From: Aquipseudomonas ullengensis
GTDB lineage: Bacteria; Pseudomonadota; Gammaproteobacteria; Pseudomonadales; Pseudomonadaceae
Length of the DNA stretch: 64,000 bases
Direction of reading: 5' to 3'
NCBI RefSeq assembly: GCF_014174475.1
Contig: NZ_JACJUD010000008.1
Span: 62,001 to 126,000, forward strand
Position 1 is the first letter of the stretch, and every line of letters starts with the position of its first letter. Positions 15,099-23,085 of this stretch are shown piece by piece. A program made the translations under genes and the position numbers. The notes under the pieces are model-generated. The model saw nothing but the letters and a program-made list of their open reading frames with translations. It made no database searches and had not been told where the DNA came from.

Positions 15099-16358
15099 TC
15101 AGGCCGGGAGGCTCGCGGTCAGGTCCTTGAGATTGACCGACTCGTCGGCCAGCAATTCGCTGTCACCGGCAAAGCCCGCCTGCACCAGTTTCTTGATCGC
15201 CATGAACTCCGGCTGGCGGTTGATGCAATCAGCGGCGATCAGGCGACCGGCGCGCAGGTAGAAAGCGACGAAGGATCGCAGCGCCTTGCTGCCGCGCAGC
15301 ACCACCTGGTCGTAACCCTGGTTGATGCCAGCGATTTGCAGCTTGAGGTCGTATTGGTCGGACCAGAACCAGGGCAGGGCCACGTAGGGAGTCGGCTTGC
15401 CGGTTATGGCCGAGGCTGCCGCGCGGGCCTGCTCGATGGCATTGGGAATGGACTCCAGGCGCAGGCGGCAGCCATAGAGCGCGCTGGGATGGTTGCTGCA
15501 GTCACCGATGGCGTAGACACCGGCGGCGCCTGTACGAGAGCAATTATCGACGACAATACCGTTGTCGACCTCCAAGCCGGCCTGTTCGGCCAGCTCGGTA
15601 TTGGCGATCGCGCCCACGCCAACCAGCACGAGATCGAGGGGAATGCGCGCGCCATCTGTGGTGACCATGGCTTCCACCATCTGACCCGAGGCATCCAGGC
15701 TGACCTGCTCCAGCTGGGTGTTCAGGCGCAGCTCGATTCCGGCGGCGCGGTGCACCTGCTCGTAGAAGCTCGATACTTCGGGGGCTGTGACCCGTGCCAA
15801 CACTCGTGGCTGGGCCTCCAGCACTGTGACCTGCAATCCGGCTTTCTTAGCTGCCGCTGCGACTTCAAGACCGATGTAGCCACCGCCGACAATCACCAGG
15901 CGCTGGCCTTCTACCCACTGCTCTCGCAGGCGTTCGGCATCCGCCTGACTGCGCAGATAGTGCAAATTGTCCGGTTGACGTTCGCCGAGCCCTACGACCT
16001 GGAGCCGTCTTGCCCGGCTGCCGGTCGCCAGGATCAAGTGACTCCAGCCAAGGCTGCTGCCGTCGGCAAGCTGCACAGAGCGACCTTCCAGATCCAGGCT
16101 ACTGACAGAAGCGCCGTTGCGGATTTCGATGTTGGCCTTCTCGTAGGCGGCGGCCGGCCGGATCGGCAGGGCCTCGGCCCCGAGGGTGCCGGCAAGGAAT
16201 GCCTTGGACAGCGGTGGGCGCTGATAGGGCAGGCCTGGTTCATCACTGATAATCAGGATGCGTCCAGCGAAGCCATTCTGCCGTAGCGAGACGGCCGCCT
16301 CGCTGCCGGCGTGACCACCACCGACTATCAGGGCGCATGTTTGGATTGGGGCTGTCAT
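15099..16358 (-). CDS. FAD/NAD-dependent rubredoxin (ferredoxin) reductase
   Basis: A 419-residue flavoprotein of the putidaredoxin/rubredoxin reductase type, passing electrons from NAD(P)H to a small iron protein. The FAD motif is VGGGHAGSEAA near residue 11, the NAD motif VIVGGGYIGLEVAA near 150, and the second FAD motif GVYAIGDCSNHP near 280. A C-terminal reductase domain contains LPWFWSDQYDLKLQIAG. The adjacent rubredoxin gene ends 24 bp upstream, so the two form an electron-transfer pair. No terminal hydroxylase such as AlkB or P450 is in the window. Confidence 0.92.
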   Translation of the reverse strand: MTAPIQTCALIVGGGHAGSEAAVSLRQNGFAGRILIISDEPGLPYQRPPLSKAFLAGTLGAEALPIRPAAAYEKANIEIRNGASVSSLDLEGRSVQLADGSSLGWSHLILATGSRARRLQVVGLGERQPDNLHYLRSQADAERLREQWVEGQRLVIVGGGYIGLEVAAAAKKAGLQVTVLEAQPRVLARVTAPEVSSFYEQVHRAAGIELRLNTQLEQVSLDASGQMVEAMVTTDGARIPLDLVLVGVGAIANTELAEQAGLEVDNGIVVDNCSRTGAAGVYAIGDCSNHPSALYGCRLRLESIPNAIEQARAAASAITGKPTPYVALPWFWSDQYDLKLQIAGINQGYDQVVLRGSKALRSFVAFYLRAGRLIAADCINRQPEFMAIKKLVQAGFAGDSELLADESVNLKDLTASLPA

Positions 16359-16382
16359 GGCGGTTCTCCGGGGCAGATACGG

Positions 16383-16550
16383 TCAGGCGATTTCCAGCAT
16401 GGCGAAGTCTTCCTTGGCGGCGCCGCACTCCGGGCAAATCCAGTCTTCCGGTACATCTTCCCAGCGAGTGCCCGGCGCAATGCCTTCGTCAGGCAGGCCA
16501 AGGGATTCGTCATAGATGAAACTGCAGAAAAAGCATTGCCACTTCTTCAT
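16383..16550 (-). CDS. Rubredoxin
   Basis: A 55-residue rubredoxin. The single iron is held by four cysteines: CFFC near the start and CPEC near residue 41, with the family phrase GIAPGTRWEDVPEDWICPECGAAKEDF. I start at the ATG at 16550 (MKKWQCFF), which has CTGGAGTGG just upstream; a longer reading from 16577 adds residues unlike rubredoxins. The second residue after the first CxxC is Ser-Phe-Ile-Tyr rather than the classic Gly-x-x-Tyr, as in alkane-hydroxylase-type rubredoxins. It sits next to its reductase. The electron acceptor is not identified. Confidence 0.95.
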   Translation of the reverse strand: MKKWQCFFCSFIYDESLGLPDEGIAPGTRWEDVPEDWICPECGAAKEDFAMLEIA

Positions 16551-16655
16551 ATCCACTCCAGATTCAGGCTGTGCCAACTAATGGCAGGGTGTTCGTTTGT
16601 TGTTTGCGGTAGCCCTCGAAATGCTGTGCGAATCGATCAAGGGCGGCCATCTTAT

Positions 16656-17675
16656 TCAGCTCACTTGCACCAGCACCTTGGCTGACTGGTGCGGGTCCTG
16701 TGCCATGGCGAAGGCTTCGGCGAAACGGTCGAAGTCGAAGGAGTGGCTATGCATCCCTTCGAGCACCAGTCGCTCGTCGCCCAGCATCGCCAGGACCTCC
16801 GGGAACTCGTCGGGGTAGGACAAGGAGCCGCGTATGGCGAGTTCCTTGATCAGTACTTGCACCATATCCAACTCGACTGGCTGCTTATGAGTGGCCAGTA
16901 TTAGGATGCGAGCCGTGTCCTTGGCCATTACGACCGCCTGCTGAAGCAGTGCACCTTGACCGGCGCAGTCGATGTACAGGGAGCAGTTCACCAGGGGTTG
17001 TCCCGTGATCTTGCTGGGAACGGTGCCGAAGGTCGCGCGCAGTGCAGCTTCCAGCTCTTCCTTGGCTGGATTGATGATCTGATCGGCGCCGAGCTGGCGG
17101 GCTCGCTCCAGTCGTTCGTCGATGATGTCGACCACGGCGATTCGCTCGACACCACGGTGCTTGAGGGCTGCAACGACGCCGAGACCAATAGGTCCGGCAC
17201 CGAATAGGACGACCCGGTCGCTGGGTTCGGCCTGGCACAGGTTCAGGCCATGGACGCCAACCGCGACTGGCTCGGTCAGCACTGCGCGCTCGAATGCCAG
17301 GTGGTCAGGAATAGGAAAGACTGATTCGTCCAGGGCGGCATCGCGTACCAGCAGGAACTCGGCAAAGCCGCCATGTACGGGGTCACCAGTGCCAATTCGG
17401 TTGCTCCCCTTCATCGGATGGATCACGACACGCTGGCCAACCGCGATGTCCTGCACGGCTTCACCCACCTGGTGTACTGTGCCTGCCAGTTCATGCCCTA
17501 AGGGTATCGGTTGTGGGCTTGGGCTGCCGATGTAGCCATTCCTCGCGAAGTTGAGATCGCTGCCGCAAATACCGAACACTGCGACTTTCACCACCACGTC
17601 CCGGGGACCAGCCTGCGGCATCGGCACTTCGTCGATACGCAGATCCTGCGGACCATACAAACGCACTTGTTTCAT
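16656..17675 (-). CDS. Zinc-type medium-chain alcohol dehydrogenase
   Basis: A 339-residue MDR-family dehydrogenase. Catalytic zinc ligands are visible in GICGSDLNF (Cys), LGHELAG (His, Glu) and the later TEPVAVGVH (Glu). The NAD(P) fold is VVLFGAGPIGLGVVAALKHRG followed by VVDIIDERLERARQLGAD. The four-cysteine lobe that holds structural zinc in many relatives is missing: the segment IHPMKGSNRIGTGDPVHGGFAEF has no cysteines. I chose the second ATG (17675, MKQVRL), which has GGAG 7 bp upstream; the first ATG (17681) directly abuts it. The gene lies between MaoC and rubredoxin in one operon. The substrate is unknown; sorbitol- or idonate-like relatives act on secondary alcohols. Confidence 0.88.
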   Translation of the reverse strand: MKQVRLYGPQDLRIDEVPMPQAGPRDVVVKVAVFGICGSDLNFARNGYIGSPSPQPIPLGHELAGTVHQVGEAVQDIAVGQRVVIHPMKGSNRIGTGDPVHGGFAEFLLVRDAALDESVFPIPDHLAFERAVLTEPVAVGVHGLNLCQAEPSDRVVLFGAGPIGLGVVAALKHRGVERIAVVDIIDERLERARQLGADQIINPAKEELEAALRATFGTVPSKITGQPLVNCSLYIDCAGQGALLQQAVVMAKDTARILILATHKQPVELDMVQVLIKELAIRGSLSYPDEFPEVLAMLGDERLVLEGMHSHSFDFDRFAEAFAMAQDPHQSAKVLVQVS

Positions 17676-17719
17676 CTTCATCTCCGGCTATGGGGCGTGT
17701 AGGTTTGCCTTGCGATGGC

Positions 17720-18196
17720 TCAGGCGTGCAGGTTTTCGCGGCCTTTAACCAGGCGCAGTGGGGTGTAGATCATCACTACGCTGCCGTCCTGCTTGACCAC
17801 CTGGTTGCGGGTGCGCACCAGTCCCATGCCTGGCTTGCCTTTGCTCGGGCGGGACTCGATCACTTCCACCTCTACATGGATGGTGTCGCCGGCAAAGGTG
17901 GGGCCTTTGATGTCTAGCTCCATATTCAGGAAGGCCACGCCCACGCCCTGCAGCGCGGTCTGGAACAGCAGGCCCTCGGCCATGCAGAACACCTGGCCGC
18001 CGGGGACGAGGCGGCCGTCGAAGCCGGCGTCGCGGAGGAACTCCGTGTTGGTGAAAAGCACCTCCAACATGCCAGAGGCGGAAATGAAGTTGACGATGTC
18101 CGCCTCGGTGATGGTGCGTCCGTAGGTCTTGAACTTGCGACCTACGGGCAGCTCGTCCCAGGTGAAGCCGGTGCCAATGGTTTCAATCTCGCTCAT
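17720..18196 (-). CDS. MaoC-fold (hotdog) protein, catalytic dyad not seen
   Basis: A 158-residue single hotdog protein of the MaoC/(R)-specific enoyl-CoA hydratase family. The fold is supported by TITEADIVNFISASG, GRLVPGGQVFCMAEGL and FLNMELDIKGPTFAGDTIHVEVEV. In active hydratases the overhang after the central helix reads roughly GDxNPLH; here it reads GMLEVLF, so the Asp becomes Met43 and the His becomes Phe48. It may act as a binding partner, use another chemistry, or need the two-domain hydratase at 21979-22848. It lies 33 bp after the MFE-2-like SDR in the same operon. Confidence 0.85.
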   Translation of the reverse strand: MSEIETIGTGFTWDELPVGRKFKTYGRTITEADIVNFISASGMLEVLFTNTEFLRDAGFDGRLVPGGQVFCMAEGLLFQTALQGVGVAFLNMELDIKGPTFAGDTIHVEVEVIESRPSKGKPGMGLVRTRNQVVKQDGSVVMIYTPLRLVKGRENLHA

Positions 18197-18229
18197 GCTG
18201 CGTTCCTCGTTGTTCTGGCCAGGGGGCTG

Positions 18230-19132
18230 TTAGATCGGATCCCAGGTGGTGAGCTGGGGCGAGGGGATGTTCTCGTAGAAGGAGTTCTTCATCGCGGGAA
18301 TGGCATGCTCGGCAATGCTTTCCGGGGTCCAGCCCTCGCTGCGATGCACCGAGCGGAGCACGCGGGGCTGGGAGTAGAGGTAGATCTCGTTGGCGCGCAC
18401 GCCGAAGATCTGCCCGGACACCCCGGCACCCGCGTCGCTGGCCAGGTATACCGCCAGCGGGGCGATCTTGCGCGGCTCCATGGTCTTGAGCTTCTCCATG
18501 CGCGCGGCGGCTTCCGGGGTGTCGGTGGGAACCGATGCGGTCATGGCCGTCCAGGCGAAGGGGGCGATGCAGTTGGAACGCACGTTGTAGCGCGCCATAT
18601 CGAGGGCGATGGTCTTGGACAAGCCCACCAGGCCCAGCTTGGCCGCCGAGTAGTTGCCCTGCCCCGGGTTCCCGATTAGCCCGCTGGTGGAGGTCATGTG
18701 GATGTAGGAGCCGCTGGCCTGTGCCTTGAAGTGCGGGGCTGCAGCGCGGGCGACATAGAAGGAGCCGTTGAGGTGGACGTTGATCACCGCCTGCCACTCT
18801 TCCAAGCTCATGTTGAAGAAGAAGCGGTCGCGGACGATGCCTGCGTTGTTGACCACGCAATCCACGCGGCCGAAGTTGTCCAGTGCGGTCTGCACGATGC
18901 GCTGGGCGGAGTCCCATTCGGCGACGCTGTCGCTGCTGGCTGCCGCTTCGCCGCCTGCCGCGCGGATTTCCGCGACCACCGTTTCCGCGGCGCTACCACC
19001 GGCTTCGGTGCGGCCCAGGTCGTTAACCACGACGCGCGCGCCCTGAGCCGCGAAGGCCAGGGCGAACTCTCGGCCGATACCACTGCCGGCCCCGGTGATG
19101 ACTACGACTTTGTCTGCAACCATATTCGGCAT
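18230..19132 (-). CDS. MFE-2-like short-chain dehydrogenase (3-hydroxyacyl-CoA dehydrogenase type)
   Basis: A 300-residue SDR similar to the dehydrogenase unit of peroxisomal multifunctional enzyme 2. It has TGAGSGIGREFALAFAAQG (NAD loop), VNDLGR (NAD preference), NNAGIVRD, Ser in TSTSGLIGNPGQ, and the YSAAK Tyr/Lys pair. The C-terminal tail (GWTPESIAEHAIPAMKNSFYENIPSPQ) is the extended MFE-2 form. The start at 19132 has AGGAGG 7 bp upstream, so I reject the longer reading from 19195. It is the first gene of the six-gene minus-strand operon ending in TetR, with an operator copy 74 bp upstream. It likely oxidises a (3R)-hydroxyacyl-CoA. Confidence 0.9.
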   Translation of the reverse strand: MPNMVADKVVVITGAGSGIGREFALAFAAQGARVVVNDLGRTEAGGSAAETVVAEIRAAGGEAAASSDSVAEWDSAQRIVQTALDNFGRVDCVVNNAGIVRDRFFFNMSLEEWQAVINVHLNGSFYVARAAAPHFKAQASGSYIHMTSTSGLIGNPGQGNYSAAKLGLVGLSKTIALDMARYNVRSNCIAPFAWTAMTASVPTDTPEAAARMEKLKTMEPRKIAPLAVYLASDAGAGVSGQIFGVRANEIYLYSQPRVLRSVHRSEGWTPESIAEHAIPAMKNSFYENIPSPQLTTWDPI

Positions 19133-19205
19133 ATCGCCTCCTGACTTGGCTTCTGGGTTCCTGGCGCGGGCAGGGAGCTGCGCGCTGGGGTTCATGCCCT
19201 TATAA

Positions 19206-19226
19206 TAACTGTAAATGTGTCAGTTA
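19206..19226. promoter_or_regulatory. Predicted operator, copy 2 (perfect outer arms)
   Basis: TAACTG (19206-19211) and CAGTTA (19221-19226) are perfect inverted arms 9 bp apart. The site matches the best copy at 17 of 21 positions. It lies between the divergent SDR operon and the TetR gene at 19465, where it could serve both. The other 300 bp of this gap shows no gene I would call. Confidence 0.7.
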
Positions 19227-19464
19227 TGTCTAGTCCGTCCGAACTATTATCGATACTCATTGATGACGTAAATTGGGTGGAGCCTTTAACTCTCGGGTTG
19301 TTGAAATGTTCGGTGGCTTTCGATAGGTTCGACTCAGAGCTGTCATTTTGTTTATTATTGGGGCATGCGCGCGCAGCAAGAACTGGCACGGTCAAGGGCT
19401 CAGGGCCACATCTGTGCCAGGGCTGGCGTGCCAGTCTTGAATTTCGAGTCAAAGGGAGCATGCC

Positions 19465-20214
19465 GTGGCATACGAAGTCAGCATGAACAAGCAGGGCCAG
19501 GTGCTGGGCCGCAAAGGCCAGGAAACCCGCCAACGATTGATGGTGGCCACTCGCCACCTGCTTTTCACCCACGCCCTGGTGGACATTTCCGCAGTAGCCA
19601 TTGCGAAGGCCGCGGGCACTTCTTCCGCCAGCTTCTACATGTACTTCGACGACGTACAGGACGTGCTCTATTCACTGGCTATGGAAGCCGGTGAAGACAT
19701 GGCAAAAGTCTCGCGGCTGCTGGAGGAACCCTGGGCGGCTGAGCGATTCGAAGAAGAGGCGCTGCGCCTGATCGAGGCGCTGAACGGAGTCTGGAGCCGC
19801 CATCGCGAGGTGCTGCGCTACCGTAACCTGGAAGCTGATCGCGGCGACCCACGTTTCGAAGAGCTGCGGATGAACACCTATATCCCGTTCATCGAACGCT
19901 TCGCCAAACTGATCCTCGCCGTCAACCCGGCTGTGGGTGGCCGCAAGAAAAGCGATGCCTATGCCGAAGCCACCGTGCTGCAGGCCGCCATGGAGCGGCT
20001 GGCGGCCACGGACCCGGTGGTGATGGAGCGCGGCCTGGGTTCCAAGCGGATAAACGCCGCCATTGCCCGTATGGTGGTGCAGACCTTGCACTCCGGTATG
20101 TCAGAGGAGGCTGGCGGCGGAGCCGCTCCCGTTCCCAGTGCGCGCAAGCCGCGCGTGACCAAGGCCAAGGCCAAGGCTGCGGCCCTGGCGCCGGACTTGG
20201 TCACCGAGGGCTGA
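19465..20214 (+). CDS. TetR-family transcriptional regulator (candidate regulon master)
   Basis: A 249-residue regulator, longer than most TetR proteins because of a basic Ala/Lys-rich tail (RKPRVTKAKAKAAALAPD). The HTH spans about residues 18-66 (RQRLMVATRHLLFTHALVDISAVAIAKAAGTSSASFYMYFDD). I start at the GTG at 19465 because GGGAG lies 6 bp upstream; an ATG at 19483 is the alternative. It is divergent from the SDR-MaoC-dehydrogenase operon and shares with it the operator copy at 19206-19226. That makes it the best candidate to bind the repeated TAACTG/CAGTTA sites. The ligand is probably an acyl-CoA or free acid of the pathway (inference). Confidence 0.9.
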   Translation: MAYEVSMNKQGQVLGRKGQETRQRLMVATRHLLFTHALVDISAVAIAKAAGTSSASFYMYFDDVQDVLYSLAMEAGEDMAKVSRLLEEPWAAERFEEEALRLIEALNGVWSRHREVLRYRNLEADRGDPRFEELRMNTYIPFIERFAKLILAVNPAVGGRKKSDAYAEATVLQAAMERLAATDPVVMERGLGSKRINAAIARMVVQTLHSGMSEEAGGGAAPVPSARKPRVTKAKAKAAALAPDLVTEG

Positions 20215-20245
20215 GCCTGATTCTTTGTGCAGGCCTGGAGCAACT

Positions 20246-21094
20246 TCAGGCCTTGTACTCGATGACAGCATGGCTGAGTACCGGCTTGTCGCGCTCCACC
20301 GCATGCATGCGGAACACTGCGAGGCCGGGTTCCAGCTGCCAAAGCTCGATGCGCATGGTTTCACCGCTGTACATCGGGCCGGCATAACGCACCGACAGGC
20401 TGCGCAAGCGCGCGGCGTCATTGTCGCAGACCATCCGCAGCGCACCGCGGCCAGCCAGGCCGAAACAACCGACGCCGCGAATCATCGCCTGGGGCGTGCC
20501 TTGGGTCTGTGCCGCTATGGTGATATCCGCCGAAAGGCGGAACAGCGTGTCCGGCTCCGGTGGCGTAGGAATTTCCAATACCAGGTCCGCGGCCCGCTCC
20601 GGGAGCGGCATGGGGCGTGGCGTATTCTGTGGTTTGCCGCCGAATCCACCATTGCCGCGCAGTACGGTGGTGACTTCGATGGTTGCGACGGTCTCGCCTG
20701 CTGGCTCGCTGAGCGTCAGCGTTTGCAGCATGACGGCGCCTTTCTCGGCGCCACGATCGAAAATCTCATCGATCTTTTGGGTGACCACCAGCTCGCCTTC
20801 GCTGGCCAGCGGGCGATGCAGGCGCAAGGTTTCCTGGGCATGGACTATCTGCTGCCAGACGATGCCGGTGCGCGGGTCCTTCTGCCAGAACTCGCCGTCG
20901 GCCAGAGCCACGGCGGACATTGGCAATACCTGTAGCCCTTCGCCGGGCTCAAGGTAGGGGCGGTCGGCTTCGGCCCAGTCCGCTGATGCGCCCGCGCCGA
21001 AACCACGGGCAAAACGGATGCAGTCTTCCTGGTCATAACGGCGGGGCACGGCTGGGAAGGGCCAGTCGATAAGCGTTTGGTAGTAGAGCGACAC
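20246..21094 (-). CDS. Hydratase-2-like double hotdog protein without the catalytic motif
   Basis: A 282-residue protein homologous along its length to the hydratase at 21979-22848. Both share the N-terminal WPFPAV/YDQED region, ASGEFW/LADGEFW, QKIDEIFDRGAEKGAVM and RGNGGFGG. At the active site the neighbour reads SGDLNPLH (Asp191, Asn193, His196). This protein reads SADITIAA, so Asp191 stays but Asn and His196 are lost. It is probably a pseudoenzyme or heterodimer partner. The start is GTG at 21094, with GGAG 7 bp before it, rather than 21157. It is the third gene after the active hydratase and an enoyl-CoA hydratase. Its end faces the TetR gene 31 bp away. Confidence 0.85.
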   Translation of the reverse strand: MSLYYQTLIDWPFPAVPRRYDQEDCIRFARGFGAGASADWAEADRPYLEPGEGLQVLPMSAVALADGEFWQKDPRTGIVWQQIVHAQETLRLHRPLASEGELVVTQKIDEIFDRGAEKGAVMLQTLTLSEPAGETVATIEVTTVLRGNGGFGGKPQNTPRPMPLPERAADLVLEIPTPPEPDTLFRLSADITIAAQTQGTPQAMIRGVGCFGLAGRGALRMVCDNDAARLRSLSVRYAGPMYSGETMRIELWQLEPGLAVFRMHAVERDKPVLSHAVIEYKA

Positions 21095-21157
21095 TTGGAG
21101 CTCCGAAGGGCAAAAAGGGAAGGGTAGGCGAAGGCATGGCGCCTTCGCCCCGTGCAC

Positions 21158-21958
21158 TCAGGACTGGGCTTTCTTGGCCGCTTCCATCGAGGCGCGCATA
21201 CCGGCAGCTGCCAGTTCGTAGTGCTCCTTGGTGGAGGTGCTGAGGATATGGGTGTCGAAGTGGGCCATCAGGGAATTGCGGAAACCCATGATGTCTGCCG
21301 AGCGGTTCAGTGAGCGCTTGAGCATGCGAATGCCGATGGGCGGTGCTGCGGCAATCCGGTTGGCCATTTCCAGAGTGAAGTCTTCCAAGCTGGCGCGTGG
21401 CACCACGTGATTGACCATGCCCCATTCCTTGGCTTCCTGTGCGCTGAGTCGCTGGCCGGTGAACAGGAATTCCTTGGCTTTGCGCAAGCTCATTACCCAG
21501 GGGTGCACCAGGGCTTCCACCGAGGCGGCGGCGAGACTGTGGCACACGGGGTCGCTGAAGAATGCGTCGTCGGAGGCGACCACCATGTCGCACATGTTCG
21601 CCACCATGAAGCCGCCAGCGATGCAGGCGCCCTGCACTTGGGCAATGGTCGGCTTGGGAAAGTCCCAGATACGCAGGGCGTTGCCCAGGTAGTGTTCGCT
21701 TTCCCACAGCCAGTGCTGCTCGGGGGAGAAATCGCCACGCTTCTCCATACCATCCATCAGGTCATGGCCGGCGGAGAAATGTTTGCCTTTGGCGCCAATG
21801 ACGACGACGCGAATAGCGTCGTCGTGCTTGGCGCGATCCAGAGCGTGATCCAGTTCGGCCAACAGGTTCTCAGTTTCGGCGTTGGCCTGGCTGGGGCGAT
21901 TGTGGCTGATGCGGGCGACTGCGCCGATCACTTCGTAGCTGATTTCCGAGTATTCCAT
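21158..21958 (-). CDS. Enoyl-CoA hydratase/isomerase (crotonase family)
   Basis: A 266-residue crotonase-fold protein acting on a CoA thioester. The oxyanion hole is formed by GKHFSAGHDL (about residues 58-67) and QGACIAGGFMVANMCDMV (about 108-125). The usual catalytic glutamates of enoyl-CoA hydratase are not clearly aligned: the segment reads FFSDPVCHSLAAASVEALVHP instead of the GxPExxLGxIPGxG pattern. The activity could be isomerase, hydrolase or another crotonase chemistry. It is the middle gene of the operon hydratase - crotonase - degenerate hydratase, which has an operator copy in front. Confidence 0.88.
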   Translation of the reverse strand: MEYSEISYEVIGAVARISHNRPSQANAETENLLAELDHALDRAKHDDAIRVVVIGAKGKHFSAGHDLMDGMEKRGDFSPEQHWLWESEHYLGNALRIWDFPKPTIAQVQGACIAGGFMVANMCDMVVASDDAFFSDPVCHSLAAASVEALVHPWVMSLRKAKEFLFTGQRLSAQEAKEWGMVNHVVPRASLEDFTLEMANRIAAAPPIGIRMLKRSLNRSADIMGFRNSLMAHFDTHILSTSTKEHYELAAAGMRASMEAAKKAQS

Positions 21959-21978
21959 CTTGTTATTCCTCGTTGCGG

Positions 21979-22848
21979 CTAGGCAGCGAATTCCACGTAG
22001 CCATTGTTGAGAATGATCAGATCGCGCTCTACCACTCGCGCGCGGAAGCTGGCCTTGCCGGGGCCTTCATGCCAGACCTCGACCCGCAGGGTTTCCCCTG
22101 GATACATGGGCGAGGCGAAGCGTAGGTTGAGCACGCGCAGGCGGTGCGGGTCGTCGTTGCAGAGCAGGCGGACTATGGCGCGGCCGGCCATGCCGTAACT
22201 GCTCATACCGTGGAGGATCGGCTTGTCGAAGCCCGCCTTGGCGGCGAAGGCCGGGTCGATGTGCAGCGGATTCAAGTCGCCGGACAGGCGATAGATGACG
22301 GCCTGCTCCGGGCGGCTGGACAGCTCGATGCTGAGGTCGAAGGGGCGATCCTCTGGTAGCGGGTGCGGCTTGGGTTGACCCTCGGCGGTGCCACCGAAGC
22401 CGCCATTACCGCGCATGAAGGTGGACCAGGTGGAAGTGGCCAGCAGCTCCTCGGTCTCGGCGTCGTAGATGCGCCGTGACATGTACATCACTGCTCCTTT
22501 GTCGGCGCCCTTGTCGTAGATCTCATCGACGCTGTCACGGCCGATCAGGGTGCCCTTGGCGGGCAGCGGCTTGTGGATGCGCAGGAACTGCTCGCCATGC
22601 AGCACTTTGCTCAGGTCGATGCCGGTTTCCGGGTCGGCCAGCCAGAACTCACCGCTGGCCATGATGGTGGCCATGGTCGGTAGTGCCTTCAGGCCCTTCT
22701 CGTAGACGTACTGCAGATCGCCGGCCGGCAGCGGGTTGCTGGTGGCCGCCCCTACGCCCAAGGCGTACAGGATGGTGTCGCGAGTGCTGTAGCTCTGCCG
22801 GCCTTCGCTAATGGGCCAGGTCTTGATGCGGTGGTAGTCGAGGGGCAC
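21979..22848 (-). CDS. Hydratase-2-type (R)-specific enoyl-CoA hydratase, double hotdog
   Basis: A 289-residue two-domain MaoC protein like the hydratase-2 part of peroxisomal MFE-2. It hydrates trans-2-enoyl-CoA to (3R)-hydroxyacyl-CoA. The catalytic stretch YRLSGDLNPLHIDP is complete (Asp191, His196), and KPILHGMSSYGMAGRAIV follows as in active members. The start is a GTG at 22848 with GAGGAA upstream. It is the first gene of the minus-strand operon; the operator copy at 22901-22921 is only 53 bp away. With the SDRs at 18230 and 23086 it makes a split version of MFE-2. Confidence 0.92.
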   Translation of the reverse strand: MPLDYHRIKTWPISEGRQSYSTRDTILYALGVGAATSNPLPAGDLQYVYEKGLKALPTMATIMASGEFWLADPETGIDLSKVLHGEQFLRIHKPLPAKGTLIGRDSVDEIYDKGADKGAVMYMSRRIYDAETEELLATSTWSTFMRGNGGFGGTAEGQPKPHPLPEDRPFDLSIELSSRPEQAVIYRLSGDLNPLHIDPAFAAKAGFDKPILHGMSSYGMAGRAIVRLLCNDDPHRLRVLNLRFASPMYPGETLRVEVWHEGPGKASFRARVVERDLIILNNGYVEFAA

Positions 22849-22900
22849 GTCATATTCCTCAATGGGCCGGTTCTTGTCTCTAGCATTGCGCTTTACTTGA

Positions 22901-22921
22901 TAACTGTCAAACAGTCAGTTA
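22901..22921. promoter_or_regulatory. Predicted operator, copy 3 (reference copy)
   Basis: TAACTG (22901-22906) and CAGTTA (22916-22921) are perfect inverted arms with a 9-bp centre containing CAAACAG. It lies between the divergent hydratase operon (53 bp away) and the SDR-thiolase unit (165 bp away). I used it as reference because it shares most with the other copies. Confidence 0.75.
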
Positions 22922-23085
22922 CATGGTGTAGTATGTCTGCGTGAGGCATAAGATGCGGGTGATTGCTCTGCTTTTTGTGATTGAATTTCAGTTGCTATGC
23001 GGTGAAAACGCTCCCGTGCCGATGCGCGGAAGCTTCCTGGCATGGGCCGGAGCCCACCTAAACAAGAACATTTCGGAGACAAAAA

